Positions 1 to 10,429 of a DNA stretch of 64,000 bases are shown piece after piece. The DNA lies in the NCBI GenBank assembly GCA_928724745.1, contig CAKMXJ010000037.1, positions 868,001-932,000 of the forward strand, written 5' to 3'. Origin of the DNA: Anthracocystis setariae. Its lineage: Eukaryota; Basidiomycota; Ustilaginomycetes; Ustilaginales; Ustilaginaceae. A model generated the notes under the pieces. The model did not search any database. It was not told where the DNA came from and saw only the letters and a program-made list of their open reading frames with translations. The position numbers were made by a program, and so were the translations under genes. Each line of letters begins with the position of its first letter. Positions within the stretch are counted from its first letter, which is position 1.

Positions 1-35
1 ACGTTCCGAGGTTCTAAGACCCCAGGAGCATAACA
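1..35 (+). repeat. 3' end of the 5' LTR (gypsy)
   Basis: Identical to 7851-7885. It ends with CATAACA, the inverse of TGTTATG that opens the 3' LTR. The rest lies outside the window. Confidence 0.95.
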
Positions 36-82
36 TTACAATCGACCTCCCCGTTGCCACCAACGCGGAGACTCCAGCTACC

Positions 83-751
83 ATGCAAACCCGTAGCCAG
101 CATCGTCCCGGCTCCCCGGACTCAGTTACGAGTTCGGGCAGCCCTACCCCCGAAAGTCCCGATTCAGGAGGCGACCCCGTCCAGGGGCTAGTCGCCGCCG
201 TGCAGAGCCTAACCGCCCTGGTCGGAGGATTGGCCGACCAGATCCGGCTGCTCAACAGCGGCCGAGCCCCCGACCCCGCCGTCCCGACCCCGGCAGAACC
301 GGGCCTTCCGCCCATGGAGCACCCGGGAGACCCCTTTCCGGAACGCGAGACCTCGGAGGAAAGGTACGCCCGCGCTACTCGCCTTATGGGCGAGCGCGGG
401 TCCAATCCCCAGCCGGTGCCCCCGGGAGCTCCCGTCGTGGCTCCCAACTGGGACCTTACGGAGGACCATTCTTCCCGGGTCAAGACCCCGGAAGTTAGCG
501 TTGCCGCCCCCTCCTGGGACGGTAAGCGCGACGAGCTGGAGGCTTTCATCGAACAATGCACCCTCCATTTCGATCTTAACCCGGCACGCTTCCCCTCCGA
601 CCCCCCGCCGTGTCTTATGGGCCCTAGCCCATATCTCGGGTGTACCCCGGGAGCGGCTCCGCAACCTGCGCCAGGCCCGCCCGGAAATCAACCTGTTCCA
701 CAAGTGGGACACGTTCTGCGCCGATCTCCGCCGCACCTACGGGGATCCTAA
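83..751 (+). pseudogene. Gag N-terminal part (gypsy), frameshifted
   Basis: An ATG at 83 opens a Pro/Ser-rich N-terminus followed by a capsid-like start (WDGKRDELEAFIEQC, about residues 145-159). The frame is convincing only to about base 605. From there the capsid continues in another frame (RRVLWALAHISG), and the tail up to 751 is out-of-frame sequence. The switch falls in a C-rich stretch near 592-608, consistent with a one-base indel. Gag builds the virus-like particle. What is seen is one broken capsid gene, not a normal gag/pol programmed frameshift, which would lie at the end of gag. Confidence 0.8.
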
Positions 752-3107
752 CCCGGGACACACCGCCCGGGTCAAGCTCCAGCGGCTGCGCCAATCGGGA
801 AGCGTCAGCGCTCACGCTGCCGAGTTCTTGGCCCTAGCCACCAAGGCTAACGCTACCGATAATCAGCAATTGCTGACGACTTTCCAGCTTAGCCTCCGGG
901 AGAGCCTCCGGCAGAAGCTCCTCCACGTGGAGACCTACGACCTGCACGAGTACATTGACACCGCTATCCGAACCGAGCAGCGAATGTACGAAATCGGCTT
1001 GGTGACCCCGGGTCACTCGGACACCCCGGGTCGCCCGGAACGCCGCCCCGAACTTCGGGGCGGTCGCTCACCCAATTTGACGGTACCCCGTCGCGAGGCC
1101 CCCAACAAGCGGGGTGATCCGCCCCGCCCCGGGCTGGCCAGCCGGGAGCTCCCCGACGAGGTCCGCAAGTACCGTCGGGAAAACAACCTCTGCTACGGGT
1201 GCGGGGGCCCTCACGCAGTCCGGGACTGCCCAAAGGCCGCCCAGACTCGGCCCCTCCGGGCCAACGTGGCTATCCTGGACCCCGCCAACGGCGAGCTTTT
1301 GGTCCAACCCCTGGTCCCGGACGTCCCGGAGACCCGGTGGTCCGGGGAAGACGAAGCCACACCCATCAATGGCGAGGATGACCTACCTGATGACCGTTCC
1401 ATCCTGTCCTATGACCCGGAGTGGGACCCCGAGTCCACCGACCATCCTCAATCTCCCCCGGTGAGGGCCAACATCGCCCAACTTCGCCAGGATCCGGGAC
1501 TCGTGGATCTCAGGAGCCACGTAGCGGCCCTCATCCCTCCCGCCGAGCCGGTGATCAGTGGGGACACCATCCGGGTACACCGACACCCCAGCATCCCGGT
1601 GTATGAGTGCTGGGTCACGCTGGCCGGGTGCCGGGCCCGGGCCCTAATTGACGGGGGCGCTACCGCTTCTTTTGTGGACAGGGCCATGCTGGAGCGGGAG
1701 GTGGGCGTCCCGGAGGCCCTCCAGGCCCCGGTGCGCACGGCAACTTTCGATTCCCGCTCAGAGGCTATTACCCACACTCTCAGGGCATCGGTCAGCCTTG
1801 CGGGAGTCCCGGTTACCCCGAATCATCAATTCTATGTCGCACCCCGCATCTCCGATTATGATATCATCCTCGGAATGGATTGGATTGAAAAGACCGAACC
1901 GGTACTCAACTATCAAACCCAAACCATGCACTTCCCGCTCCCGGGAGGAGGGGGTTACGCTACCACCCCGGTCCAACCTACCGGCCCTCCGCTGCTTACC
2001 AATGGACAGGATCCCGTCCCGGGGGAGAACTGTTTCGCTATCCACCCTAGCCCCTTGGAGCCACCCCGGGCCCCAGGCCTCCCGGAAGAGTACCGGGACT
2101 TCTCGGACGTGTTCGATGAGGCCAACGCCGACGTGCTACCGCCTCGCCGGCCTCACGACCACCAGATTAATCTCCTTCCCGGAGCCCAGATCCCCCATGG
2201 CGCGCTATACTCTCTCTCCGGGAGAGAAATGGAGGAACTTAAGACCTATCTTGATAAGATGCTTGAGATAGGATTCATCCGGCCATCCAAGAGCCCGGCA
2301 GCCGCCCCTATCATCTTCGTCCCGAAGAAAGATGGCAAACTCCGCCTTTGCGTCGACTACCGGGCCCTCAACAGCATCACCGTCAAAGACAAGTACCCGA
2401 TTCCCCTGATCTCCGAGCACCTGGACTGCCTCTCCCGGGCTAAGATTTACACGAAATTAGATCTTAAGGGGGCCTACAATCTGGTCCGCATCGCGGAGGG
2501 CGACGAATGGAAAACAGCCTTCCGGACCAGGTACGGGAGCTACGAATACTTAGTTATGCCCTTTGGACTATGTAACGCCCCGTCCACTTTCCAGCGTCTT
2601 ATGAACCACGTTCTCCACGACCTCTTGGATGTCACCGTAATAGTGTATTTGGATGATATCCTCATATTTTCCGCCGACCCCGCAGAACACACCTCTCACG
2701 TCCGGGAGGTGCTAAGGCGCCTCCGGGACCACAAGCTGTACTGTGCCCCGGAAAAATGCGACTTCAGGACCTCGTCCGTCGAATTCCTCGGGTACCGGGT
2801 CAGCCCCGGAGGGATCAGCATGGACCCCGGTAAAGTGGACGCGGTGACGTCCTGGCCAGAACCGGTCACCATCCGGGACATCCAGGTTTTCCTAGGGTTT
2901 GCCAACTTCTATCGTCGTTTTATCCGCCACTACTCCCGGGTGGCATCCCCGCTCACCGATCGGCTCAAGAACAAGGCCGCCGGTAAGATCAACTTGGAGC
3001 CTCGGGAGCGGGAAGCGTTCACCCGCCTCAAAGAAGCCTTCACTGCTGCTCCAATCCTACAACACTTCGACCCTTCCCCGGCTTACCGTGGTCGAGACAG
3101 ATGCTAG
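600..3107 (+). pseudogene. Gag C-terminus, protease and reverse transcriptase (gypsy)
   Basis: The frame is open from 501 but its first codons are shadow. From about 606 it reads the Gag capsid, then a zinc knuckle CYGCGGPHAVRDC (CX2CX3HX4C, one residue short of the usual CX4H spacing) near 1192-1230. An aspartic-protease motif ALIDGGATASF follows near 1645-1680, with DGGA instead of the common DSGA/DTGA. RT follows with LDLKGAYNLVRI near 2455 and the catalytic YLDDILIF near 2645. The frame ends after about base 3082, where the last residues to the stop at 3107 no longer fit; RNase H continues in the next frame. A one-base indel at about 3075-3090 separates RT from RNase H. Confidence 0.88.
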
Positions 3108-4971
3108 CGATTACGTCGTGGCTGCCGTACTCTCCCAGTGGTATGCCATCCCAGGAACCGACCCCGGGGCCGCACCCCGGCCCTCGACCCACCGGCTTCA
3201 CCCGGTAGCCTATTGGTCGCGAAAAATGCAGCCCGCAGAGCGCAATTACGAAATACACGATAAGGAGCTCCTAGCGATCGTGGACGCGTTGCAGGAATGG
3301 AGACATTATCTCCACGGGCTCCAGGAGCCGTTTGAGGTGCTCACCGACCACCAGGCCCTCCAATATTTCCAAACGAAACGGCAACTTAACAGGCGGCAGG
3401 CCCGGTGGAGCATGGCTCTCGGGGAGTTCACGTTTACCATCACGTACCGACCCGGGACCCAGGCAACCCGCCCGGACGCGCTGTCCCGGCGCTCCGATGG
3501 TCATCCCAACACCACCACCACCAATCATCAGCATGACCCCTCTAACGTCGCGGTCCTCCTACCCCCTTACCTGTTCCAAGATCTCGGGCTGGCGGAACAA
3601 CGAACACCGGCTGCGCACCGGATATCGGACGTAGCCCCGGGCCCCGACCCTCTCCCGACCAGTCCCACGTCCCCCGCCGAAGTGAGACAAATCCTGGCAC
3701 GCTATCACGACCACCCGACGGCGGGACACCCGGGAGTGGCCGCTACACTCGAACTAGTCCGCCGTCACCACTCCTGGCCCAAGCTCAGGCACGATGTCAC
3801 GGAGTACGTTCGGACCTGTGGAGCCTGTAAGCGCGCCAAAGCGCCCCGGCATAAGCCCTACGGACTGCTGCTCCCGCTCGACGCCCCGTCCCGGCCGTTC
3901 GGAACCATCACCATGGATCATATTGAGGGTCTCCCGGTTTCCCGGGCCGGTGGTCTTGCATTCGACTCCATCCTCGTCGTCGTCGATCGCCTCACCAAGT
4001 ACTCCCTCTTCCTCCCGGCTCGGAAATCCGATACAGCCAAAGATCTCGCCCACATGCTGTTCTCCCGCGTCTTTGCCTATTTTGGGCTCCCGGACACTAT
4101 CGTGTCGGACCGGGGGCGCACTTTTGTAGCATCCCTGTGGAAAGACATTTTAACGGCCCTCGGAACCACCCCGGCCCTCTCCACAGCCTATCATCCCCAA
4201 ACCAATGGCCAAACCGAGCGTGTTAACCAAAATCTCGAAGTTTTCCTCCGATTCTATGTCAACTACCAGCAAGACGACTGGGCTGCCTGGCTGCCGTACG
4301 CCCAACTTACGCTTAACAATCGGGTGTCAGCTACTACCGGGCTCCCGGCCACCCTACCCTTGTTTGGATTCACCCCAAAAACCCTCCCCGGCTCCCCGCC
4401 CCTCTCCCCGGATGGTACCCCGCCGTCCGATTCGGTGTTCCGGGAGCTTCTACAGCACTGCCAAGCCAACATCAACCACGCCGCCACCCTAATGTCCAAG
4501 TACGCAAACCGTTCCAGGATGGACCGGTCTTTTTCCGGGGGTGATATGGTGCTGCTCCGCACCCGACATCTCCGACAAGATCGTCCCTCCCGGAAGTTAG
4601 GGAACCCGCTAGCGGGACCGTTTCGTGTTCTCCAGGCGGTAGGCTCCCGGGCTTACAAGCTGGACCTCCCGCCCGCCTGGAAAATTCACCCGGTGTTCCA
4701 CGTCAGTCTCCTGGAACCGCACTCCCCGGATACCCGGCCCTCCGAGCACGCCCCGACGTCCCGGCGCCTGGAGGACGACCGGCAGGACTTCGAAGTGGAA
4801 GATATCTTGGCTTCCCGCGAGACACGTCGGGGGCGGCAGTACCAAGTTAAGTGGGCAGGCTACACCCAACCCACGTGGGAGCCAGCGGTTCACTTAGAGA
4901 ATAGCCAGGAACTGCTCCAGGAATTCCACCAGCGGCAGTCCGGGAGCCAAGTTAGCGCCCGGGGCTGCTGA
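3085..4971 (+). pseudogene. RNase H, integrase and chromodomain part of Pol (gypsy)
   Basis: This is the continuation of Pol in a different frame. The frame is open from 2899, but real homology starts at about 3086 with the RNase H motif ETDASDY. Next come DHQALQYF, the integrase zinc finger (H-X-H with CGACK near 3820), and the integrase core MDHIEGLP, VSDRGRTF and HPQTNGQTERVNQ, giving D, D and E. The C-terminus is a chromodomain (FEVEDILASR, YQVKWAGY, WEP) ending at the TGA at 4971. Known chromodomain integrases steer insertion to heterochromatin or other repeats; here the element does sit inside another retroelement. It has no start codon of its own and depends on the upstream frames. Confidence 0.9.
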
Positions 4972-5692
4972 CTCCTAGCTGCCCCCGCCTCCCGGACGCC
5001 AGCGCGGGAGCAACCAGCGCGGTCACCGTGGGAAGCACCGGCGAGGGAACGGGCGACGCACTGTCCCGACCCGGAAAGCGGGCCAGTAGTCGGGAGCCAT
5101 GCGCCCCGGCACACTCAGCTCGTCCCGGTCGACTTCCCGACCCGGCCACCGTACCCGGGGGACAGAAGACTCGCTGACACACTCACACACACGCCCACAC
5201 TCTTACCCTCACTCTCACACACGCACACACACACTCAACACGCGGGAACTCGGGGTAAACACAATCTTATTCCCGGGATCCTAATGACCCCGGACACACG
5301 ACAGAACATGGCTCCCGGGGGCCTATCGACGCCCCCGACGCGGAGGGGTGCGAGGACGGGACTCGTATACGTCCGAGTCCACCATCACCACATCCTCGTC
5401 AGAGTCCTCCCCGGACTCCCGGCTCTGGTCCTCCGCCCCCGAGGACTCCTCGCCGCGGGACTCGCCCCGGGAGTCTTCCCGGGAGCTGCCCCGACGACGG
5501 GCACGGATCGGGGCCCGCATGTCCCGCACCACCGCCTGAGCACGGCGGCGCTGGGCACGCCTCTCCGGCTCGGGAGAGGGAGGGCGGAGTCCACCCACCG
5601 GGAGACGCTTCCCGCCCGTTTGGAAGCTCCCCGGGAGGCGCTTACCCCCCGACTGCGGAGGGCGCTTTCCTCCCGTCTGTGGCCGAGAGCCA
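4972..5692. other. GC-rich 3' region of the gypsy element
   Basis: No sense-strand gene is supported. Around 5170-5235 there is a degenerate CACA/CTCACA tract. From 5323 on, the minus strand has an open frame discussed separately. The CCCGG pentamer and its reverse are very frequent here, as in the rest of this element. Confidence 0.5.
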
Positions 5693-5964
5693 CTAGCCCG
5701 GGGAGCTCGCTCCCCCGCGTTGGCGTCCCGGGACGCTGCCTTTTGGCACGCGCCAACTCCGGGGGTGGCCGGAGCGTATCCCGGGGGAGGGGAACCCCGG
5801 GCGTCGGGACGGCCCAGCTTCAGCATTGGGCCGCGGGGGGAGCCGCCACGCGAGCAGGGGCGGGGGCGGGAACCGGGACAGGGGCAGGGGCAGGCGCAGG
5901 CACCATCGGGGCGGGGGAGGTGGCGGGACGCCAAGCTCCCGGGTGATGCTCTCAAAAGCACCAC
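5323..5964 (-). other. Second antisense frame, possible true C-terminus of the accessory gene
   Basis: An open frame of 213 codons overlaps the end of the antisense gene in another phase. It shows protein-like features: repeated Q(T/S)GGKR-P units, an Arg-rich segment, and an acidic Ser/Glu/Asp-rich tail ending PRTPPRRGRR. The overlapping end of the main frame is low-complexity Pro/Arg. A one-base indel in the G/C runs near 5900-5945, or a missed intron, would join them. Both frameshifts in gag-pol of the same element also lie in or next to C-rich runs. Confidence 0.35.
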
Positions 5965-7252
5965 TCACACCCTCCAGGTACCGGAGGATGCTCTCGTCCC
6001 GAGAGGACCACTCGAGACGCCTCTCCGCTCCCACGGCAGCGGTCCGGCGAAGGACCTGCACCAACGCGGCGATGACTCCCGCCGCGTGGGATGCCGCCTC
6101 CCGGGCCCCGGCCAGATGTTGGTCCCCCGGGGCATCGAAGGGACACACCTGGCGCAGGGCCAGGGGAGCATCGGGGATGAGGGTGGTTTGTTTCCACCCC
6201 CTTTGACCCCGAGGGGGCCGGGAGCCCGGGGCACTGCCGCCCGCACCGGAAGACGGCCCAGCGGGGGACTCGGGGGCCCGGGGACGAGTGCCCACCTTGG
6301 CCTGGCGCCGAGCCTCGTACCGAGCACGCGCGGGAGCGTACTCGGCCGCCAGATACCCCGGCAGGTCTGCCGCCGAGAAGGAAGTAAAGGGCATCCCGGG
6401 GTTAGGACGTACACCCCGGGCCCGGAGGACAAGATAGGCTTCCATCAGGAAGCCGCCCTCCTGACGTCCCGTGATGTCCGGGACGCGCCCTTGCCAGTCG
6501 CAGGGATACCCCGCGGCATGGCACCTCTCGCACGCAGCATGCTGGCCGTCCCGGGGGTCCTCCGGACCCCCGACGTCCCGATGCGCGTACCCCAGGGAGC
6601 ACTGGGGGTGGGGTTTCTTCTTACTGTTGGCGCAAGACCAACAGTGCCCATACCCCTCCGAGGCGGGAGGGGTTCCCCGTGCCCTGACCTCCCGGACCAG
6701 ACCTGCCAGCCTCCCGGGATCCCCGATCGCTACGCCAGCCCCGGAAGTCGGGGCGGCCACGTTCGAGGGCCCGGGGACAGTCCCACTGGAAGGGACCATC
6801 GCGGTGCTGGCTTCTGGGCCCGGGAGCCCGGGAGCCTGCTGCCCAACTTCCCGACACGCGGCCGAAGCCTGTGCCGGGGACTCGTCCACGCCCTGGACGC
6901 CCGGGACCAAATCGGGGCCAGCTTCCCCGCGCGGGAGCACGGGGGACTCATCCACATACAGGGAGACTACGTCTCCCTCTTGGGCCACATAGCGACCCGA
7001 CTCGTCCACACCCTCCGGGGCACTCACGCCCCGGGACTCGTCCACTACCTCCGGGGCACTCACGCCCCGGGACTCGTCCACGTCATTGCTGTTGCCAGGG
7101 GCGGGGGCAGAGCCTCCCGACACCCCGGCACCGGAGCCGCCTCGCCGGGCGGAAGATCTGGTTGCTGTCAGAAAAAAAAAAAAAATAAAAAGAAGAAGAC
7201 GTTAGTACGGTCCACGCCACTCTCCGGGTCCCGAACAGTACTTACCGGGCAT
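5693..7252 (-). CDS. Antisense spliced gene in gypsy: six-cysteine accessory protein
   Basis: Not a recognised family. On the minus strand an ATG at 7252 starts a 7-base exon (7252-7246) followed by a GTAAGT donor. An 81-bp intron (7245-7165) ends in a T-rich tract and CAG, and the frame then stays open from 7164 to 5693 (about 492 aa if there is one intron). Near the N-terminus VDESRGVSAPE-type repeats occur. The middle holds a cysteine module: CX2CX10C (CWSC...C), 22 residues, then CX2CX6C (CERCHAAGYPC), reminiscent of fungal Zn(II)2Cys6 domains but with different spacing. A helical region follows, then a poly-Pro stretch. A TATA box lies about 85 bp upstream. The C-terminus after about 5940 may be in another frame. 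The function is unknown; a DNA-binding or regulatory role is inference only. Confidence 0.55.
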
Positions 7253-7334
7253 CTTGGCTGAAGTTAGTGTTCCGAATCTTGAGGAACGAGGTTGTGGGGG
7301 AAGGGAAGGAACCAGGAACGGTAGAGAGCCGGGT

Positions 7335-7341
7335 CTTATAT
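7335..7341 (-). promoter_or_regulatory. TATA box of the antisense gene
   Basis: The minus strand reads ATATAAGACCCGG at 7341-7329, about 85 bp before the ATG at 7252. The same 13 bases occur at the TATA box of the copia LTR (26279-26291 and 33571-33583). Confidence 0.5.
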
Positions 7342-7513
7342 GCGAAATAGAAGCCAGCGCTCAGCCCACCGCGCACGTCCCGCCAGGCACACAAAGCGTC
7401 CGTTCCTGACTCCTTTGTTCTCAGCGCGGACCACGCGTGGTGGGCCCGGGGACCTCCCGGGTGGAGCTTAAGACCCGGGAGTACCAAAAGGCCACGAGGA
7501 CGTCGGCCTTCCC

Positions 7514-7527
7514 GGGGGGGGGGGTAA
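7514..7527 (+). other. Polypurine tract of the gypsy element
   Basis: A run of eleven G followed by TAA directly precedes the 3' LTR, the expected place for plus-strand priming. Confidence 0.6.
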
Positions 7528-7885
7528 TGTTATGATTGGGATATCGGGAGAGTTAGTGATTGGTTTCAGTATCAGAGCGGGCAGGAGTGGTCCCCCCGAT
7601 GACGCCCGGATCGGGGATCGGGGGCAGACTGCGGCATCACCCGGGGGGTATCCGGGAGGCCACATAATCTCGCGTCCTAAGTCCACCACACTCACGACAG
7701 GACGTCGATTGTATTTTAGCTTACTCACTCTAGTAGGTGGAAATATCAGACCTTCTCCCGATCTCCCGCTCGCCCGCTCCGCTATCTTGGCAACGATCCC
7801 GGGAGCAACACCCGGTACCACGCCCCTGGCCTCAACACAGACGCACCGCCACGTTCCGAGGTTCTAAGACCCCAGGAGCATAACA
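7528..7885 (+). repeat. 3' LTR of the gypsy element
   Basis: 358 bp, starting TGTTATG and ending CATAACA, a perfect 7-bp terminal inverted repeat. The last 35 bases match the window start. The next five bases, GACGG, are the expected right copy of the target duplication; the left copy is outside the window. Confidence 0.92.
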
Positions 7886-7889
7886 GACG

Positions 7890-9020
7890 GATGCCTTCCG
7901 CCACGTTGTCACCGCCCAATCCGATGCGCGCCTTCTTGGCTTCACCTTCGACGAGCGCTTCTACATGGAAACTGGCCTTACCTTCGGGGGAAGAAGCGCA
8001 CCTTGGTTATTCAATCTTTTCGCCGAGGCCCTTCACTGGGTAGTACAGTCCACCACGGAGAACCCAGTCGAGCACTATCTCGACGACTTTTTTGGCGCAG
8101 TCCCTACATCGCAAGACCCAAGTCGCCCTCTCCACGCCCTAGCCCTAGCGTGTACGGCCTTTGGGTTGAGCCTGGCTTCCAACAAGACCTTTTGGAACGA
8201 TACCAAGCTCGAGATTCTGGGCATTGAGATCAATACGGTCCACCAGACGGTCGGCATCACCGAGGAGCGTCGCCGCCGTATCCTGGAGGCCATTGACTCC
8301 CTTATCTCTCGCCGGTCTGCTCGCCTCTTGGACTGGCAACGCATTGCCGGTCTTCTACAGTTCGTCTCCCAGGTGGTTCCCCATGGGAAGGCTTACCTCC
8401 GCCGCCTATACGATGCGGCCAGAGCAGCTCATCGCCATCCCCTCTCCCTGCGCCGCATCTCCGGGTCAGCGGCAGCAGAACTCCGCTGGTGGCGCGCCAC
8501 ACTGACGGCATGGCCTGGCCAGTCCCTCCTCCAACCCTCGCCTATGGTGGTGGAGCATGTCTGGACTGACGCTTCCAAGCGGGGTTACGGCGCCCACTGT
8601 GGCCCTATGCTCTCTCCGATTGCTGTGCTTTCTAGAGAGGTCCCTCGACGCCACCGTTCCAAGGACATACGGTTTCTGGAGGCCCTCGCCGTGCTTGAGG
8701 CGCTGCGCTCCTTCTCTCCGGCCTGGCAGGGACCGCGCACTGTCGTTCTCTACGTCGACAACACCAATGTCGAGCATGGCTTACGTTCCGGCAGCTCTCG
8801 CGATCCTCTGACTCAGACACTCCTGCGGGAGATCTTCGGTCTCTGCTTCCTCCGCCAAATCACTCTTCGGCCGGCTCGCATTGCTTCGGTAGACAATCAC
8901 CTTGCTGACCTCCTCTCCCGCCGCCGTTTCCGCTCCATCCAGGACCGTTTTCCTCAGGCGCACCGCCTTCTCTTCCCTCGCACCTCCGAGGCCCGCCCCA
9001 GTCCTTCGTCGAGGCTACCG
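7890..9020 (+). pseudogene. Reverse transcriptase-RNase H, split by the gypsy insertion
   Basis: From base 7890 the frame reads DAFRHV, the RT motif A region of DIRS-like elements, so the gypsy LTR interrupts the gene just before that aspartate. The first ATG at 7965 is internal. The catalytic box YLDDFFGAV lies near 8080-8105. RNase H follows: [12 protein letters not shown] near 8560, [12 protein letters not shown] near 8750 and [12 protein letters not shown] near 8900. The frame stays open to 10157, but after about 9010 it is only the shadow of the recombinase frame. No stop or frameshift is seen in the RT-RNase H part; the insertion is the only visible lesion. Confidence 0.85.
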
Positions 9021-9058
9021 GGTGCTCCACCACCGCTGCGTCTTACATCTGGAGCGGC

Positions 9059-10021
9059 TTGGCGGAATCCAGTCGCCGCAGGAGCGCTGGGGTCCCAGAC
9101 CGGTTCAGGTCGTTCGTCAGGCGTCGCTTCGGCCCCTCTGCAGTCCCCTTCCCGGCATGCGATCTCTTCCTTACCGAGTGGGTCTGCGACATGGCCGGTG
9201 TCCGTTCCTACCACAGCATCAAGCACGAGCTCGATGCTCTCCGCTCGTGGCATGTCGACCTCGGCCTGCAGCTTGAGGGCTTCACCCAAGGGCGTCTGGA
9301 GCGCGCCATCCGTGGCATCAAACGGACACACGGACTACGACCGGCCGCCTCCAAGCTCCCTATCACCTTGCCCCTCCTTCGGGCGATCCTCGAGCAGCTG
9401 CATCACACGCCGTCTCTTGGTGCGTGGGATCGACAAGTGCTGGCAGCCTCCTTCGCAGTATCCTTCGCATGTTTCCTCCGATGTGGCGAGGTCACGTGGG
9501 ACCAGTCGTCGCCAGCACAGCTCAAGGTCGCCTCGGTCACCTGGTACGAGGACTATGCCATCCTGCTCCTCCCTGCCTCGAAAACCGACCCCTTCCGTCT
9601 CGGCACTCCGCTGGTCGTTCCCAAGGTTGGGGGTATCGAGTGCCCGTATCAAGCCCTTCGCCTCATCAGCCCTGCCGTCCGCCGCCCCTCCGACCCTCTC
9701 TTTGGCCTTCACGATGGTCAACGGCCACTCACACGCTCATTCTTCCTTCACCACCTCCGCCTTGCACTCTCACGGCTCCAGCTGGACACCAAGCAGTATG
9801 CCGGCCATTCCTTCCGCCGCGGCGCCGCTACATGGGCCGCGTCACAAGGCATCGACGCCGACACAATCAAGCTGCTTGGCAGGTGGACATCAGATTGTTA
9901 CCGGCGGTACGTCGACCGTTCTGCCGCCGACCGACGTGCTCTTGTCGCCTCGGCACTCTACACCTCGCGGCAAGGCCCCCTGGTCCCGGCGACGACTTCA
10001 TGGCGCGACCCTGTTCTCTGA
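9059..10021 (+). CDS. Tyrosine recombinase of the Ngaro/DIRS-like element
   Basis: Tyrosine recombinases cut and rejoin DNA through a 3'-phosphotyrosine; here the enzyme would integrate circular cDNA. The catalytic set is visible: Arg in FLRCGEVTW (near 9475), Lys in PASKTDPF (near 9580), GHSFRRG (HXXR, near 9805), GRW (near 9880) and the Tyr nucleophile in YRRYVDRS (near 9900). The frame is open upstream of 9059 (TTG) into the RT-RNase H gene and overlaps it in another phase, so translation probably needs a frameshift or reinitiation, usual for this class. The protein looks intact, unlike the RT upstream. Confidence 0.85.
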   Translation: MAESSRRRSAGVPDRFRSFVRRRFGPSAVPFPACDLFLTEWVCDMAGVRSYHSIKHELDALRSWHVDLGLQLEGFTQGRLERAIRGIKRTHGLRPAASKLPITLPLLRAILEQLHHTPSLGAWDRQVLAASFAVSFACFLRCGEVTWDQSSPAQLKVASVTWYEDYAILLLPASKTDPFRLGTPLVVPKVGGIECPYQALRLISPAVRRPSDPLFGLHDGQRPLTRSFFLHHLRLALSRLQLDTKQYAGHSFRRGAATWAASQGIDADTIKLLGRWTSDCYRRYVDRSAADRRALVASALYTSRQGPLVPATTSWRDPVL

Positions 10022-10087
10022 GCTTGGAGGAGCCTCCGGCCCCGACGCTGTGAGCGCTTCCTGCTGTGCAGGCGCCACAGCCTGTGT

Positions 10088-10196
10088 GGCGGGCCGGGAG
10101 CCTCTTTTGAGCTCAAGGACCTCACGGGTTTTCCTTGCCTGCAATCGAAGTCGTTAGTGTTTCTCTCTCTCTCGTGCGGTTGATAGGCAGACGGGA
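10088..10196 (+). repeat. B1 split direct repeat of the Ngaro-like element
   Basis: 109 bp, repeated at 10430-10538 with an offset of 342 and no mismatch seen. Begins GGCGGGCCGGGAG and ends GGCAGACGGGA. Confidence 0.85.
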
Positions 10197-10429
10197 TGCA
10201 TCACGTGGTCGGAAAGAGGGCGTGCGCGTCTGGGCTGACCTATTGGCCGGCTATTCTTTCCTTCCACGTCTATCTTTATAGCTTTATCTTTATCTCGTAG
10301 CTTCCTCTCCTCCATCATCCTTCACTCAGCCAAGCGTGCTCACACGCACCTCTTGGCTGCTTATTTGCGTTTTCCCACCCTGTAGTTCCCTCCCTTGCCG
10401 CTCGTCTTGCGCTCAACCGGCCCCTTCAC
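10197..10429 (+). repeat. Presumed A2 repeat unit
   Basis: The 233 bp between the two B copies. In Ngaro elements this unit repeats the left terminus A1, here outside the window. It contains TTTATAGCTTTATC and C/T-rich stretches, which fit a promoter at the left end of the element. Confidence 0.55.

Larger units (their letters stand above)
1..7885 (+). mobile_element. Ty3/gypsy chromovirus retrotransposon, 5' LTR cut by window edge
   Basis: The first 35 bases (ending AGCATAACA) recur exactly at the end of a 358-bp LTR at 7528-7885, so the window opens in the last bases of the 5' LTR. Between them lie gag, protease, RT, RNase H, integrase and a chromodomain in Ty3/gypsy order, then 2.5 kb of 3' region with an antisense gene. 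The chromodomain places it among chromoviruses. It sits inside the RT gene of an Ngaro-like element. Gag-pol is broken by two frameshifts, so this copy is probably not autonomous unless these are assembly errors in homopolymers. No primer binding site starting with TGG was recognised after base 35. Confidence 0.95.

Noticed and set aside
36..60. Primer binding site of the gypsy element
   Set aside because: No TGG-type tRNA 3'-end complement follows the LTR; self-priming or another tRNA site is possible but not shown.
5284..7261. Long plus-strand open frames (220 and 513 codons) in the 3' part of the gypsy element
   Set aside because: They mirror the antisense gene in very GC-rich DNA, have no domain, and run through the poly-A/T intron of the minus-strand gene.
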